Below, one piece after another: positions 34,950-48,069 of a DNA stretch of 64,000 bases. Position numbers and translations under genes: made by a program. Origin of the DNA: Cannabis sativa (taxonomy: Eukaryota > Streptophyta > Magnoliopsida > Rosales > Cannabaceae); the NCBI RefSeq assembly GCF_029168945.1, contig NC_083604.1, positions 75,966,211 to 76,030,210 on the forward strand, given 5' to 3'. How positions within the stretch are numbered: the first letter of the stretch is position 1; each line of letters opens with the position of its first letter. The notes beneath the pieces were generated by a model. It searched no databases. It was not told the DNA's origin and saw only the letters and a list, made by a program, of their open reading frames with translations.

Positions 34950-37900
34950 GGGGGGACAGTCTGTGAAGAAGACCTATGCTAGGAGGCTGAAATGGTGGAA
35001 TCAGTGGAATTGGAGGCATCGAGCTAGCCAAGTTGAATCTTAAAATGGCATCAGCCATATGCATCATTTATTGCTGAAACGTGGTCAAGATTTGGTTATG
35101 ATTCTGCGTCATTTGTTGTTGCAACTTGTTCTGTGTTTTACGCTTTTCCACCCGTTGCTTCAGGGCTTCATATTCTTCTTGGGTGATGGTAGGTTGGCCA
35201 GAGAGACCTGTTCTTGGAGTTGCCCACTTGGCCCCCGCCCTAAGCCTTGGCAACGAGCCTAGTCCCCTCAAGTGGCATGATTGCTCACCCATCACATGTG
35301 TCATAACAGACATGTTTGCAGGAAACTGGGTAGGGTCGACATTATACTACTGGGGGACATGGGTTGGTGCTGGTTGAGTTTCACGAATCTCAACTATTTT
35401 GGCCTACAAAAAATTTAAACAAATTGTTAGAGTTGAATAGAAATTAAATATAGAATGGGTTTATTAAAGACATAAAATTACTTACATGTAGTTATTGTGT
35501 GTGTTCATCGCGCCATTTATTGTTCTTGTAGTGAAACTTTTGAAAAGTGTCCATAGCACTGAGAAGTTTCCCTGTCTCGGAATGAGCCTATTTTTATACA
35601 ACATAAAAAATTAGAAATATATTATTCAAAAAATAATAATTTTTAGACAAATCTGCTGACAACATCATACCTCGATGACAATGTAGCCGACTATATGGTC
35701 TTAGACCCACACCCACCTTGAATCTTCATTTGCCCTCAGTTTTTGCATTTTATTCGGCTCTTACCTGTAATTTAAAGTAAATTTATTGTGAACAAAATGA
35801 ACAAAAAAGCAGTTGGAGATTCAATTTTACAACTTTCATTTTATATATGTTGTTTTGGATCTTTCCAGTATGCGATAGCCTCTGCCCACTCCTCTGGTGT
35901 GACCACATCTGGACGTGATCTCCTAGTTGCTTCATCCTCTCCATATTTCTCAATTTTCCTTCCATGCCTTTTCGTGTCTGCTCTCCAGTCACATGGTCAT
36001 TTTTTATTTTGATTTAAGAACGCAGTCCTCAAACACAGGATTGTCAGTTGGGAACTCAAATTTGGTCTAAAAAAAGTAAAATTATAGTCATATGTAATTA
36101 TTTTGTAGAATAGTTTTGTTTGATCTATTACAATAAAAATTTAAAAGTTACCGCTAGTCTGTCCCAGATAGTCTGAATGATCGGCTTGTCAACATCCTCA
36201 AAATTGAACTTATTCATAGAAATGGTATTGCGAATAACCAACTTGATATAATTTTTAAACTTGTTGCCATAGTCGCCAATCGGGGCCCTAGTCCCCTTAT
36301 TAAATTTAAATTTCAACTTCTATCCAGCAGGATGCTTGGCCAGTTCTTCTTCAATATTTTTCCCCTTGTACTTTCCCCTAACTCTTTTTTTCTTACTGTT
36401 GCTTACACCTGCATTAATCATTCTACACATACAAGCTAGAAATAATTAATTAATCAACCTATTAACAAAAGGAACATGTATTTTATTTGATTAACGGTGG
36501 GTTTGAATATTACAATACTTTAAAATCTACAAGCTATCATAATCATCATCATCATTAACAGTTACATTATTTTCATTATCAATATCACTACTGTCTTCAT
36601 TATCACTATAAATAATGAAATCATCTAAATCTTGACGGTCAGGTTGCTCACGGTACCTGTTGGCCACTTCAATTGGGTCGACATCATCACAAACATATTT
36701 GACATCATTCAATTGTGAAAGTTGTACGACTAACTAGATTTTTGAAGAGTTTTTTTCTTGTATAGTTGTGGTCTGATCATCATCCTCATCTGGGAAATTC
36801 CAGACACTACGGTAAATATTAATAAGTTTTTAATCAACTCCATTCTTTTACATTGGGAATGTAATATATCAAATTTTCTTAGGATAAAAGTATGATTGGT
36901 TTTGGTACTATTGACGGGCGACGCAGACACTAGTAATCACTTTATATCGTGTTACCGTTTGTGTCCCATCACTTGCACCTAAAAATGATAACACTACAAT
37001 CCTTCAAGTAAGTCAACTCGTAGACTTGTTTGAGTACGCCATAAAATTTTTTACCACCTTATCCAGACTTTAAAAACAACTGTTTTGGGTATTATGATTG
37101 CCATCTTGATCCTCAAGTAGGAATTTAACACCATTAATAATACATCAGGATAACAATAACATGTTGGATTAGAGATATTTGCAATGGCATACAACTCATC
37201 TGATACTTTCCCAGGATCATTCGCTCAGAGTTGATTGATCTATCATTGAATGAAAAATGTAATCAATACTAGTACAAGAAAGCATATTTGAATGATAAAA
37301 TTAGTAGAAAACAGTACTTACTCGAGACTTGAACTAATTTGGAAACTCATTCTCTTGAACTGGGTAAGATTTTGATCACCCCTAAGTTTTAGCTCGTTCA
37401 CATGCTCACTACACATAAATATATTTTTGTAAGACAAGGTCGTGAGTGAAGAAAAGTAAAGTAAGAATGCAAAAAGTATCTTACTTGATATACTTATCCA
37501 CTTCAGTATAATTGTTCAGAATGTACCACTCTGCCTACTTTTCTTGCATAGGTAAAGACACGATGGTCCTCTTACCAATGGGTCACCCAATATGCTCTTT
37601 CAGGCTTATTTGGGAGGATATCACTATTTCGATATGGGACTAAATTGAGTTTGAACTTTCCAAAAGTACATGGAACAAAATCTAAATGCCTCGTTAACTC
37701 ATAAGCTTCACAAATATATCCTTCCGACTGATAAATTTTTTTTACATATTATTTATACACGGACATGGTTCGTTCAATTAGATACATCCACATGTAGTGC
37801 ACAGGTCCCCGAAGTATCGCTTCTTTATGTAAATGCATCACCATGTGAACCATTATGTCAAAAAATGTCAGTGGGAGAATGGTTCCTAATTTGCCAAGAA

Positions 37901-38430
37901 TGTCCATAATACTTTTTTGCATGCTCTCTATGTCTTCAACATTCAATGTCTTCGAGCACAATATTTACACACAGTTTAATTATTGTATCTTGGACTTCAT
38001 TCTTCAAATTTTTTTGAATGCCCGCCGGCATCAAGCATTGTAACACATGGTAATCGTGAGACTTCAAGCTAAAAATTTTGTCTTCATTCTCATTCACATT
38101 CTTCTTTAATTTTGAAGAAAATCAATTTGGGAAATACACAGACCTAATAAATCTACAAAATTCATGTCGTTTAGGAAGACTAAACGTGTAACTAGCAAGC
38201 AGTTTCTTCTAATTCTCATTGCGGTCTTCATACAACCACATTTCCCGACGTATTTTGGGGTATTCCAAATTAATTCTTGCTTTGTTGGTATTCTTAGACT
38301 TGCCCTCAATACTTAAAAGAGTTTCAAGTACACTGTCGCACATATTTTTTTTTCAATATGCATTACATCAAGATTATGTTTGAGAGACAAGTCCCTCAAA
38401 TACTTTAGTTCAAAGAATATACTTTTTTTT
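34950..38430 (-). pseudogene. Decayed CACTA (En/Spm) transposase locus
   Basis: Minus-strand fragments in the order expected for a plant CACTA element. 38309-38106 and 38100-37975 resemble the part of TNP2-like transposase before DUF4218 (SLKSHDYHVLQCLMPAGI). 37961-37749 matches DUF4218 (LPLTFFDIMVHMVMHLHKEA, then GPVHYMWMYLIER). 37130-36527 holds later, acidic parts (EDSSDIDNENN). 36316-36128 resembles the Transposase_24/Ptta domain (GTRAPIGDYGNKFKNYIKLV). 35313-35068 is a Gln-rich helical tail. Stops and frameshifts separate all blocks, so no active transposase can be made. The terminal inverted repeats were not located. Confidence 0.7.
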
Positions 38431-38458
38431 TGAACAATTAAGCTCAGCTACAAACCTA

Positions 38459-40030
<1,572 letters not shown>

Positions 40031-40747
40031 TTAACTGTAACGTCCCCGCTTCAAGCCTCCATTGGGTCCTTACACCCACGGAATAAATGGCTCTTATACA
40101 CGAGTACGTCACTTTGGCTGCTTCCTGGATTGATGACTGACCCTACAGACCAACACGAGTGTTTTCAGCGTGCTTTGTCCTCACTCACACGCATCCTGGG
40201 AAAACTTCCCAGGAGGTCACCCATCCTTGAAATTGCTCCAGGCCAAGCACGCTTAACTGTGGAGTTCTTTCGAGATGGGCTACCGAAAAACAAGATGCAC
40301 CTTGTTGATATAGGTAGTACCAATCAATCCATTTAAGCTCTCTTTAACTGTGTAGTCTCATACCTACACAGTCTTAGAATCATCCCACTTGACCATCCCT
40401 AGGCGATGTGGGATTGCACAGCTTACCCGGTGTTTCCCCTTACGGATCACGGGACTACTGACTGTCACAATCACCCCCCCTTACGGGGTCCGACGTCCTC
40501 GTCGACCACACTTCCGGCTGGGTCAAGGCTCTGATACCATTTGTAACGCCCCCGCTTCAAGCCTCCATTGGGTCCTTACACCCACGGAATAAATGGCTCT
40601 TATACACGAGTACGTCACTTTGGCTGCTTCCTGGATTGATGACTGACCCTACAAACCAACACGAGTGTTTTCAGCGTGCTTTGTCCTCACTCACACGCAT
40701 CCTGGGAAAACTTCCCAGGAGGTCACCCATCCTTGAAATTGCTCCAG

Positions 40748-40999
40748 ATTATAAAATGTATTAGAAGAGTTAGATTCGGTTTTTAATCAATTTTGGTATT
40801 TTTCATGAATTTACTTAATTAATGCTTAAGTTAATTATGAAAAATAGATAAGTGTTGTTAAAAGAGTAAAATGTATTTTTGTAATACCATTTACTGCCTA
40901 TGATATCAAATGGAATAGGTTTTATTATTTATTGGTTGTTGTAGGTATTTATTATAATTATTGGTGATTAATTAACTATTTATTTGGACTTTAATAAAC
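40748..40999. other. 252-bp filler replacing the 5S-like core of the middle Cassandra LTR
   Basis: The middle LTR matches its neighbours up to GCTCCAG (40747) and again from AATCAATCC (41000). The intervening 77-80 bp, which include most of the 5S-like segment, are replaced by about 250 bp of AT-rich unrelated sequence. It has no LTR ends or duplication, so this looks like deletion with filler DNA, not insertion. Confidence 0.75.
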
Positions 41000-41575
41000 C
41001 AATCAATCCATTTAAGCTCTCTTTAACTGTGTAGTCTCATACCTACACAGTCTTAGAATCATCCCACTTGACCATCCCCAGGCGATGTGGGATTGCACAG
41101 CTTACCCGGTGTTTCCCCTTACGGATCACGGGACTACTGACTGTCACAATCACCCCCCCTTACGGGGTCCGACGTCCTCGTCGACCACACTTCCCACTGG
41201 CCGGCGCTCTGATACCATTTGTAACGTCCCCGCTTCAAGCCTCCATTGGGTCCTTACACCCACAGACTAATGACTCTTATACACGAGTACGCCACTCTGG
41301 CTGCTTCATGGACTGATGACTGACCCTACAGACCAACACGAGTGTTTCCAGCGTGCTTTGTCCTCACTCACACGCATCCTGGGAAAACTTCCCAGGAGGT
41401 CACCCATCCTAAAATTGCTCCAAGTCAAGCACGCTTAACTGTGGAGTTCTTTCGAGATGGGCTACCGAAAAACAAGATGCACCTTGTTGATATAGGTAGT
41501 ACCAATCAATCCATTTAAGCTCTCTTTAACTGTGTAGTCTCATACCTACACAGTCTTAGAATCATCCCACTTGAC

Positions 41576-41930
41576 TGTAATACCCGGAATTAAGAAATGG
41601 ATTAGCAAAACCCTAACTAGATAATTATGTATAATTGAGGAATTATATTATTATATAGTTCAATATATGTGATTTTATATGAATTTTAATATATTAAAGA
41701 CCTCGTTGGTGAGCCAGGGGCATTTTGGTAATTATAATCCGAGAAGGGTAAAATGATGAAATTAATTTAATTACGTGCTTAATAGAACTATATTATTATA
41801 TAGTATGCCTGTGTTGTCTTTTCAGGTGTGTTCTGACAGGTTAGCGCGGTATAGTCACAACCGGGAATTTCGGGCCGAACTGGGTTCGGGCCCGAAATGT
41901 AAATTGGATTGATTATTTGGTATCAGAGCG
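41576..41930 (+). repeat. 5' LTR of the gypsy part (approximate right edge)
   Basis: Starts TGTAATACCCGGAATT and is followed by the initiator-Met PBS TGGTATCAGAGCG at about 41938. The right edge is uncertain because no second gypsy LTR is in the window for comparison. Confidence 0.7.
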
Positions 41931-42547
41931 CCAAGGTTTTTAAACTTCCTGTAGACCGGCCGAACATGTACATTCGTCGTCAGAGATAAGCTCGACTCAT
42001 GGTGCAGTAAGTATTGAGAGTAAATACTTGACTGTATGTGTGATCATCTGTTTACCGCTTTCCATTTTAGGCAGTATGCAAGCATCTAGAGTATGTATGT
42101 TATGTGTGATGTCATGCTTTAAATGCTATATGATTAAGTGTTTATTTATATGAGGTAAATAGATGAGTTAGGGTTTAAGGCATTAAGTGCGTAAGTGTGG
42201 TATTGGTGCTTAATTCGCTGGGGTTGTTGATTACACGGGTACTAGTAGTGGACCCTCTTTAATCATCTAGACCACAGGGCGAGTTTGTAGAGCCTGGTGT
42301 AGACCAAACCAATTCACTGCACTGCCCCCACCTCCGCAGAATCTGGGGAAATAATGCGGAGGTTGGCAATGCTAATCCTCCTGCTGAATGGCAGCAGATG
42401 TTTTAAGAAATGCGAAGTGTCATACTTCGTCAAGAAGAAGAGTTGCGACGATTAAGGCAACCAGCTGCCCCTGTTGATCAAGTGTTACCACCAGCACCTG
42501 TGCCAGTGGTGGGTAACCAGGGGTTTGTTATGCCGCATTGAGACTCG

Positions 42548-42990
42548 GTGTTTGAGCGGTTCGTGAAGCTGCAACCTCCGATTTTTCTAGGAGGTATTGA
42601 CATAATTAAGGCCAAGCAGTGGATGAAGAGAGGACTGAATGCCACAATCAGTCGGGACTTGAAGGTTACCACTTCACATGACACTTTGTACAAGAAAGTG
42701 ATAGAGCTAGCCTTAATTGTTGAGGAGGCTGAATAATCTGTAATAAATGAGCAGACCACAAAGGATGCCGTCAGGGCATCAAATCTGCCTGCCAGTGGTA
42801 ACGTCAGTAAGGGGACCGACAGTGGCAACCCTGATTACAAACGGATGTTTGAGGCTTTCGAAGTATCAGGGAGTAATAAAAAGTATCGGGGAAATTGAGG
42901 TGACCGTCAAGGTCACGAATCCTCTTTCAAGTCATATCTTGAATGTCCGAAATGTAAGAATCACCATCAGGGTAAAAGATGGGCCAAAGC
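42548..42990 (+). pseudogene. Gypsy gag remnant
   Basis: FERFVKLQPPIFLGGIDIIK resembles the N-terminal Gag (retrotrans_gag) motif L.PP.F.G. It then jumps to SHDTLYKKVIELALIVEEAE, the end of the same domain, so the middle is deleted. A zinc-knuckle-like stretch follows near 42945-42985. Frames are broken by stops. Confidence 0.65.
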
Positions 42991-43024
42991 TACGTAGTAT
43001 ATTTGATATAGATTATATGAATCG

Positions 43025-43931
43025 GACGTTCCAAGATTACCTGATTAGATGTGTGATCGTGTTTATCGATGACATCTTGGTGTAATCTGAAACAGATAAA
43101 GAACATGAGTTGCATCTCAGATCAGTTTCACAATTATTACAGGACAATAAGCTGTATGCTAAATTCAAGAAGTGTGAGTTTTGGTTATCCCGTGTCTCAT
43201 TTCTGGGGCACATAGTGGATAAAGATGGGATCATAGTGGATCCGACAATAATTGAAGCTGTTCGGGATTGGCCAGTACCGAAGTCAGCTACAGAGGTCAG
43301 AAGTTTTCTGGGTTTGGCTGGTTATTATCATCGGTTCGTTGAGGGATTTTCAAAGATTGCTGTACCCTTAACGGAGCTGACCCGAAAGAACCAGAAGTTT
43401 GTTTGGACTGATCGGTGTGAGAAAAGTTTTCTGGAGTTAAAGCAACGCTTAATTACCGCTCCTGTACTAACTCTTCCTTCAGATAAGGAAAAGTTTGTGG
43501 TATATTGTGATGCCTCGAGACAGGGTCTCGGCTGTGTGCTTATGCAGGTTGGGAGGGTAATAGCTTATGCTTCTCGGCAGTTAAAGGAGTACGAGCAGAG
43601 GTACCCTACTCACGATCTAGAACTCGCAGCAGTGGTATTTGCGCTAAAGATTTGGCGGCATTACCTTTATGGCGAGAAATGTGAGATATACACTGATCAT
43701 AAAAGTCTGAAATACTTCTTTACCTAGAAAGACCTGAATATGAGACAGAGGCGTTGGCTAGAGTTGGTGAAGGATTATGATTGTGAGATCCTTTATCACC
43801 CTGGTAAGGCCAACGTGGTTGCTGATGCCTTAAGTAGAAATGGTCAGAGTCAGTTAAATACGGTGAAGCAAATCTCCCAGCAGCTAACAAATGAGATGAC
43901 TCGAGCTAAGATTGAGTTGGTTGTAGGGTAA
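43025..43931 (+). pseudogene. Gypsy reverse transcriptase C-terminal part and RNase H
   Basis: Begins at the catalytic box CVIVFIDDILV; protease and the first half of RT are deleted. It then shows [39 protein letters not shown], the RNase H start [50 protein letters not shown] and [14 protein letters not shown]. In-frame stops occur near 43085 and 43725. Best match is plant Ty3/gypsy, chromovirus Tekay-like. Confidence 0.85.
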
Positions 43932-44025
43932 TTAGCTAATATTACTCTGTAATCTACTCTTTTGGAGCGAATCAAAGAAGCACAAGTGCAAGATTCAGAA
44001 TTAGTAAAAAACTCGAGTTAGGGTT

Positions 44026-45364
44026 TTGGCTGGGAAGGTTAGTGATTTCTCAGTAGATGAAACGGGAATGCTGAGATTCGGGAATCGAGTTTGTATGCCC
44101 ATGGATGAGAACATCAAGAAAGAGATCATGGATGAATCTCACACGACTTCTTATTCAGTTCATCCAGGGTCAACAAAGATGTACCAAGACCTGAAAGCCA
44201 TGTTCTGGTGGCCAGGCATGAAGAATGATATCGCTGAATATGTTGCTAAGTGCCTTACGTGTCAGCAAGTGAAAGTTGAGCACCAGCGACACGGGGTTCT
44301 GCAACGACCAGCTGAAGATATCATAGTGGAAATGGGAAGTTTTACCTATGGACTTTGTGGTAGGTATGCCTAAAGCCTCGGGACAATTTGACTCTGTGTG
44401 GGTCATAGTGGACAAGTTTACAAAGTCTGCTCACTTTTTACCTGTTCAGACGAATTTCTCCATTGACCAGTATGCTGAGTTGTATGTTAGAGAAATTGTT
44501 CGTCTGCATGGTGTCCCAAAGTCCATTGTGTCGGATAGAGATCCGAAGTTTACATCAAGATTCTGGAAAAGTCTGCATCGAGCTATGGGAACTCAGTTAA
44601 AGTTTAGCACAACTTTTCATCCTCAGATGGATGGGCAATCCGAGAGGACCATTCAGATTTTAGAGGACATGCTACGGGCATGTGTGCTTGACTTTGAGGG
44701 ATCATGGGTAAAGTACCTTCCACTGATCGAGTTTTCTTATAATAACAGCTATCAGGCAACAATCGGGATGGCCCCTTATGAACTTTTATATGGAAGAAAG
44801 TGTAGATCGCCCATTCACTGGGATGAAGTGGGTGAAAGAAAGTTCTTGGGTCCCGAAGATGTTAAAAAAAAAACAAGTGAGGCAGTTTGTAAGATTAGAG
44901 CGCGAATGCTCGCGGCTCAGAGTAGGCAGAAGAGTTATGCCGATCCAAAGCGCAGAGATATTGATTTTCAGGTCGGGGACATGGTATTTCTTCGAATATC
45001 TCAGAGGAAAGGCATAAAGCGCTTTGGGAAGAAAGGAAAACTTAGCCCAAGGTTCATTGGACCTTTTGAAATCCTTGAGAGGATAGGGCAAGTAGTGTAC
45101 AGGTTGGCTATGCCCCCAGCGCTGGCAGCTGTACATAATGTGTTTCATGTTTCAATGCTTCGGAAGTATGTCTCAGACTCGTCCCATGTTCTGAGTTATG
45201 AAGCATTGGAACTTCAGCCGGACTTGTCATACGAGGACAAAGTACGCTGGAAACACTCGTGTTGGTCTGTAGGGCTAGTCATCAATCCAGGAAGCAGCCA
45301 GAGTGGCGTACTCGTGTATAAGAGTCATTCATTCCGTGGGTGTAAGGACCCAATGGAGGCTTGA
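44026..45364 (+). pseudogene. Gypsy integrase region running into Cassandra LTR
   Basis: 44026-44373 and 44348-45364 overlap in different frames, a frameshift. Zinc-binding region: HTTSYSVHPG...CLTCQQVK. Catalytic core: MDFVVGMPKA, IVSDRDPKFTSRFW and PQMDGQSERTIQILEDML, so D, D and E are present. C-terminal part: FQVGDMVFLRISQRKG, KLSPRFIGPFEIL and VFHVSMLRKYV. The frame runs through LQPDLSYEDK and then encodes about 42 residues from Cassandra LTR before stopping at 45364. The integrase tail and any chromodomain are missing. Confidence 0.85.
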
Positions 45365-45379
45365 AGCGGGGACGTTACA
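45233..45379 (+). repeat. Partial Cassandra LTR at the chimera junction
   Basis: 147 bp, apparently identical to 45738-45884, the end of the complete LTR. It starts at GAGGACAAAGTACGC, where gypsy pol (encoding LSYEDK) meets Cassandra, consistent with a short homology at GAGGACAAAG. It is followed directly by AATGGTATCAGAGCC. Confidence 0.88.
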
Positions 45380-45451
45380 AATGGTATCAGAGCCTTGACC
45401 CAGCCGGAAGTGTGGTCGACGAGGACGTCGGACCCCGTAAGGGGGGGTGAT

Positions 45452-45884
45452 TGTGACAGTCAGTAGTCCCGTGATCCGTAAGGGGAAATACCGGGTAAGC
45501 TGTACAATCTCACACCGCCTGGGGAAGGTCAAGTGGGATGATTCTAAGACTGTGTAGGTATGGGACTACACAGTTGAATAGAGCTTAAATGGATTGATTG
45601 GTACTACCTATATCAACAAGGTGCATCTTGTTTTTCGGTAGCCCATCACGAAAGAACTCCACAGTTAAGCGTGCTTGGCCTGGAGTAATTTAAGGATGGG
45701 TGACCTCCTGGGAAGTTTTCCCAGGAAGCGTGCGAGTGAGGACAAAGTACGCTGGAAACACTCGTGTTGGTCTGTAGGGCTAGTCATCAATCCAGGAAGC
45801 AGCCAGAGTGGCGTACTCGTGTATAAGAGTCATTCATTCCGTGGGTGTAAGGACCCAATGGAGGCTTGAAGCGGGGACGTTACA
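45452..45884 (+). repeat. Complete Cassandra LTR forming the 3' end of the chimera
   Basis: 433 bp, TGTGACAGTC...GACGTTACA. It is preceded by the polypurine tract GTAAGGGGGGGTGAT and followed by TTGAC, the target duplication. It carries a 5S-like segment at 45641-45718. Confidence 0.9.
45641..45718 (+). other. 5S rRNA-like segment with Pol III promoter-like boxes
   Basis: Contains GAACTCCACAGTTAAGCG and GTGCTTGG (A-box region), then AAGGATGGGTGACC and CTCCTGGGAAGT (intermediate element and C box), nearly identical to plant 5S rRNA. It is not a functional 5S gene, because the flanking 5S ends are missing or replaced. Confidence 0.88.
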
Positions 45885-46199
45885 TTGACCATCCCCAGGC
45901 GATGTGGGATTGCACAGCTTACCCGGTGTTTCCCCTTACGGATCACGGGACTACTGACTATCACATTAACAAAGGCGTGCACAACAATTAGAAAATTAAT
46001 TTAGTAATTCTAACCAATTAGGACGTTACATTATAGTAGTTTGATGGAGATATTATTTAATTATATATGTGAATACTATTTTTTTATTTGATTAATTTGA
46101 TTAGAATTTTTTCAAATCTAATTTAATATTTAAAATGATATATAATACTATTATAATTTATTAAAATATAATAAATTATTAATTTTTTAAAAAATAAAA

Positions 46200-46585
46200 A
46201 TAAGAAAAACTTTTATGTGCCGGTAAAACGTACCCCACCATTAAAAAAATATGGAGGGTAAGTCTTTTGCTGGTGCATAAGTGTGTCGGTATAACTAATT
46301 TCTGCCATAATCCAATTGGCAGGTAAAAGTTTTGCCGACGCAAATATACGTACGCTGGTAAAACTTTTACCCGCTAATTAGAAAAAAAATGCGACGCATA
46401 AGCTCGTATGTAAAAACTTGTTTTTTCCGTGCAATTGGCAGTTGCGCCAGCAAAAACTCTTTTACTAACTGAGAATAGCATATACTTTTTATCAGCGTAT
46501 TTATGCAGCGGTAAAAGTATGCCAGCGCGTTGTGCCTACTATTGTCAGCCAAATATCCACCGCTAAAAAATGTATTTCTTGTAAT
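46200..46585. mobile_element. CACTA-like MITE fragment
   Basis: Contains repeated TGCCGGTAAAA / TTTTACCCGC / GCCAGCG units in both orientations. It ends AAAATGTATTTCTTGTAATG, the reverse complement of a CACTACAAGAAA-like terminus with one change. The left end is not clear. Related to 31697-31990. Confidence 0.45.
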
Positions 46586-47684
46586 GAATACAAATCACAA
46601 CTTCATATATAAATAAAGAATTTTTTGATATTTATATATAAAATATTATTAATTTAATATTTAAGCATATATCAAAATGTTTAATTAATATTTATAATTA
46701 AAAATATTTTTATAGAATTTTCAAGATATAAACTATAACACAAACATAGTGTAGAAGGTATGTGCACAAAAGTAGCCAAATAGTGTCGAATATGTCTCGG
46801 GGAATCACAAGTTCAAGGTGAACAGTCTCAGTGCCCTTAGCAAAAAGGACAAGAAGTACTCATCTGAATTCCTTTGTGCCATAGGTTAATAAAAGTAGAC
46901 AACTAGTTGTGTATAATTTTCCACAAAAATAAATGTTTCACTTTAACAAGTAAATTTAGGGACTGCAATTTACAACATAACAAAGGACCCCTATTAGATC
47001 AAAATGCCAGTAATAATGTATATTACTTGTGGAATAAAAAATGCTCGAAGAGTTTCATTTAAATATTTTTTTTTTTTTTGAATCTCTTGTCCAAATAATA
47101 TAATTCAACTCATTTTAATCTAATTCAATATTCTCATACACAACCTTAAAAAAAATTCAGATAATTATATTATTTACTTTATTATTCTTATTAATCAAGA
47201 ATATTAAAGTCTTCATACTTAACATTTATTACTAACTTATATGTACTTTGTACATTTATATTGAGATAAGAATTTATTTATTTTAAAGTAATGGCCTTGC
47301 ACATGTGCATACATATGTAGTGTTAAAAGAAATTGGCATCGGATTTTGTTTTTTTTTTTTGGTGCAATGTCTTTTTTCCTTAAGGTCTAGCTGGCTAGCT
47401 AGCTAGTAATTATAAAACTTAACTTTTAGATACCAAATAATTGAATGGACACAAATAAGTATAAAAAAGAAAAAATATTAATATGTTGAATATAGTTGGG
47501 GGTTCATATTAATGGCCTATTTTGCAGTTGCTATATAGGAAGGTGTATGGGAAATAAATGTCCATCTTTATATATGAATATATATATAATGCTAAAAGAC
47601 ATTAATAATAACTAACATCATCATCGATATTATATTCTTATTGGCATAATTAAGTATTAAATCTCATATAATTTAAAAAAATAC

Positions 47685-47845
47685 TAAAAGGCACAAATAA
47701 TACCTAGCACCCTCTTATGTGTCAATATCACTATTAGTCCAAATAAATATCAAGTCTCATGATAACTTTTAGGTAATATCGTTCGTCAATCGGAATGCGA
47801 CATGTCTAGAGATGCTAGACACTACTGGTATCCAATAGCAATATA
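47685..47845. mobile_element. MITE family A copy 2
   Basis: Shares TTATGTGTCAATATCACTAT, CAAGTCTCAT, GACATGTCTAGAGATGCTAG and ATCCAATAGCAAT-type blocks with 57962-58142 and 1747-1919. Confidence 0.5.
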
Positions 47846-48069
47846 AAAACTTTTAGTGAATATCATTGCAAGAAGACACATCTAAAAAGTACTAAATACC
47901 ACAAGTGTCCAATAAAAATATTAAATATATGTAGTATTTAATTCAATTACTTTTTTGACACGTGAGATAGTTATTTGGTGGAGTGATATTTTTTTATTTT
48001 TTTAATATAATAATAAATTTTTCCTTAAAATAAATAATAATAAAGTTAATTGGAACATCGAATGGGAAA

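Larger units (their letters stand above)
41576..45884 (+). mobile_element. Chimeric Ty3/gypsy-Cassandra retroelement, TSD TTGAC
   Basis: The 5' part is a Ty3/gypsy element: an LTR starting TGTAATACCC (41576), PBS TGGTATCAGAGCG (41938-41950), a gag remnant, then RT, RNase H and integrase remnants. At about 45233 the pol sequence switches to Cassandra. A partial LTR (45233-45379) is followed by PBS/PPT (45380-45451) and a full Cassandra LTR (45452-45884). TTGAC lies at 41571-41575 and 45885-45889, and removing the unit plus one copy restores an intact Cassandra LTR. So the gypsy 5' end and Cassandra 3' end appear to have integrated together. The Cassandra part is in the opposite orientation to the host array. 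Confidence 0.87.
40031..45970 (-). mobile_element. Tandem Cassandra-type array (LTR-int-LTR-int-LTR), TSD TTAAC, hosting a nested element
   Basis: Plus-strand order is: LTR 40036-40469, internal 40470-40541, LTR 40542-41148 (core replaced), internal 41149-41219, and LTR 41220-41575 continued at 45885-45965. The array is in minus orientation. Both 72-bp-class interiors contain the reverse complement of TGGTATCAGAG and of the polypurine tract. TTAAC lies at 40031-40035 and 45966-45970, so the whole array behaves as one insertion, perhaps later expanded by unequal recombination. The third LTR is split by the chimeric element at 41576-45884. Confidence 0.9.
45971..48069. other. Intergenic region with small repeats
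   Basis: No gene. It holds a CACTA-like fragment at 46200-46585 and MITE family A copy 2 at 47685-47845. Confidence 0.4.

Noticed and set aside
36527..36712. Independent acidic small protein
   Set aside because: Its position and orientation fit a fragment of the decayed CACTA locus.
45329..45532. 67-codon frames (also at 40389 and 41068) with conserved translation
   Set aside because: These fall across Cassandra LTR/PBS/PPT DNA; conservation comes from the repeat, not from coding.
45641..45718. Genuine 5S rRNA gene
   Set aside because: Only the internal part resembles 5S; the ends that pair in the mature rRNA are replaced and it sits in an LTR.
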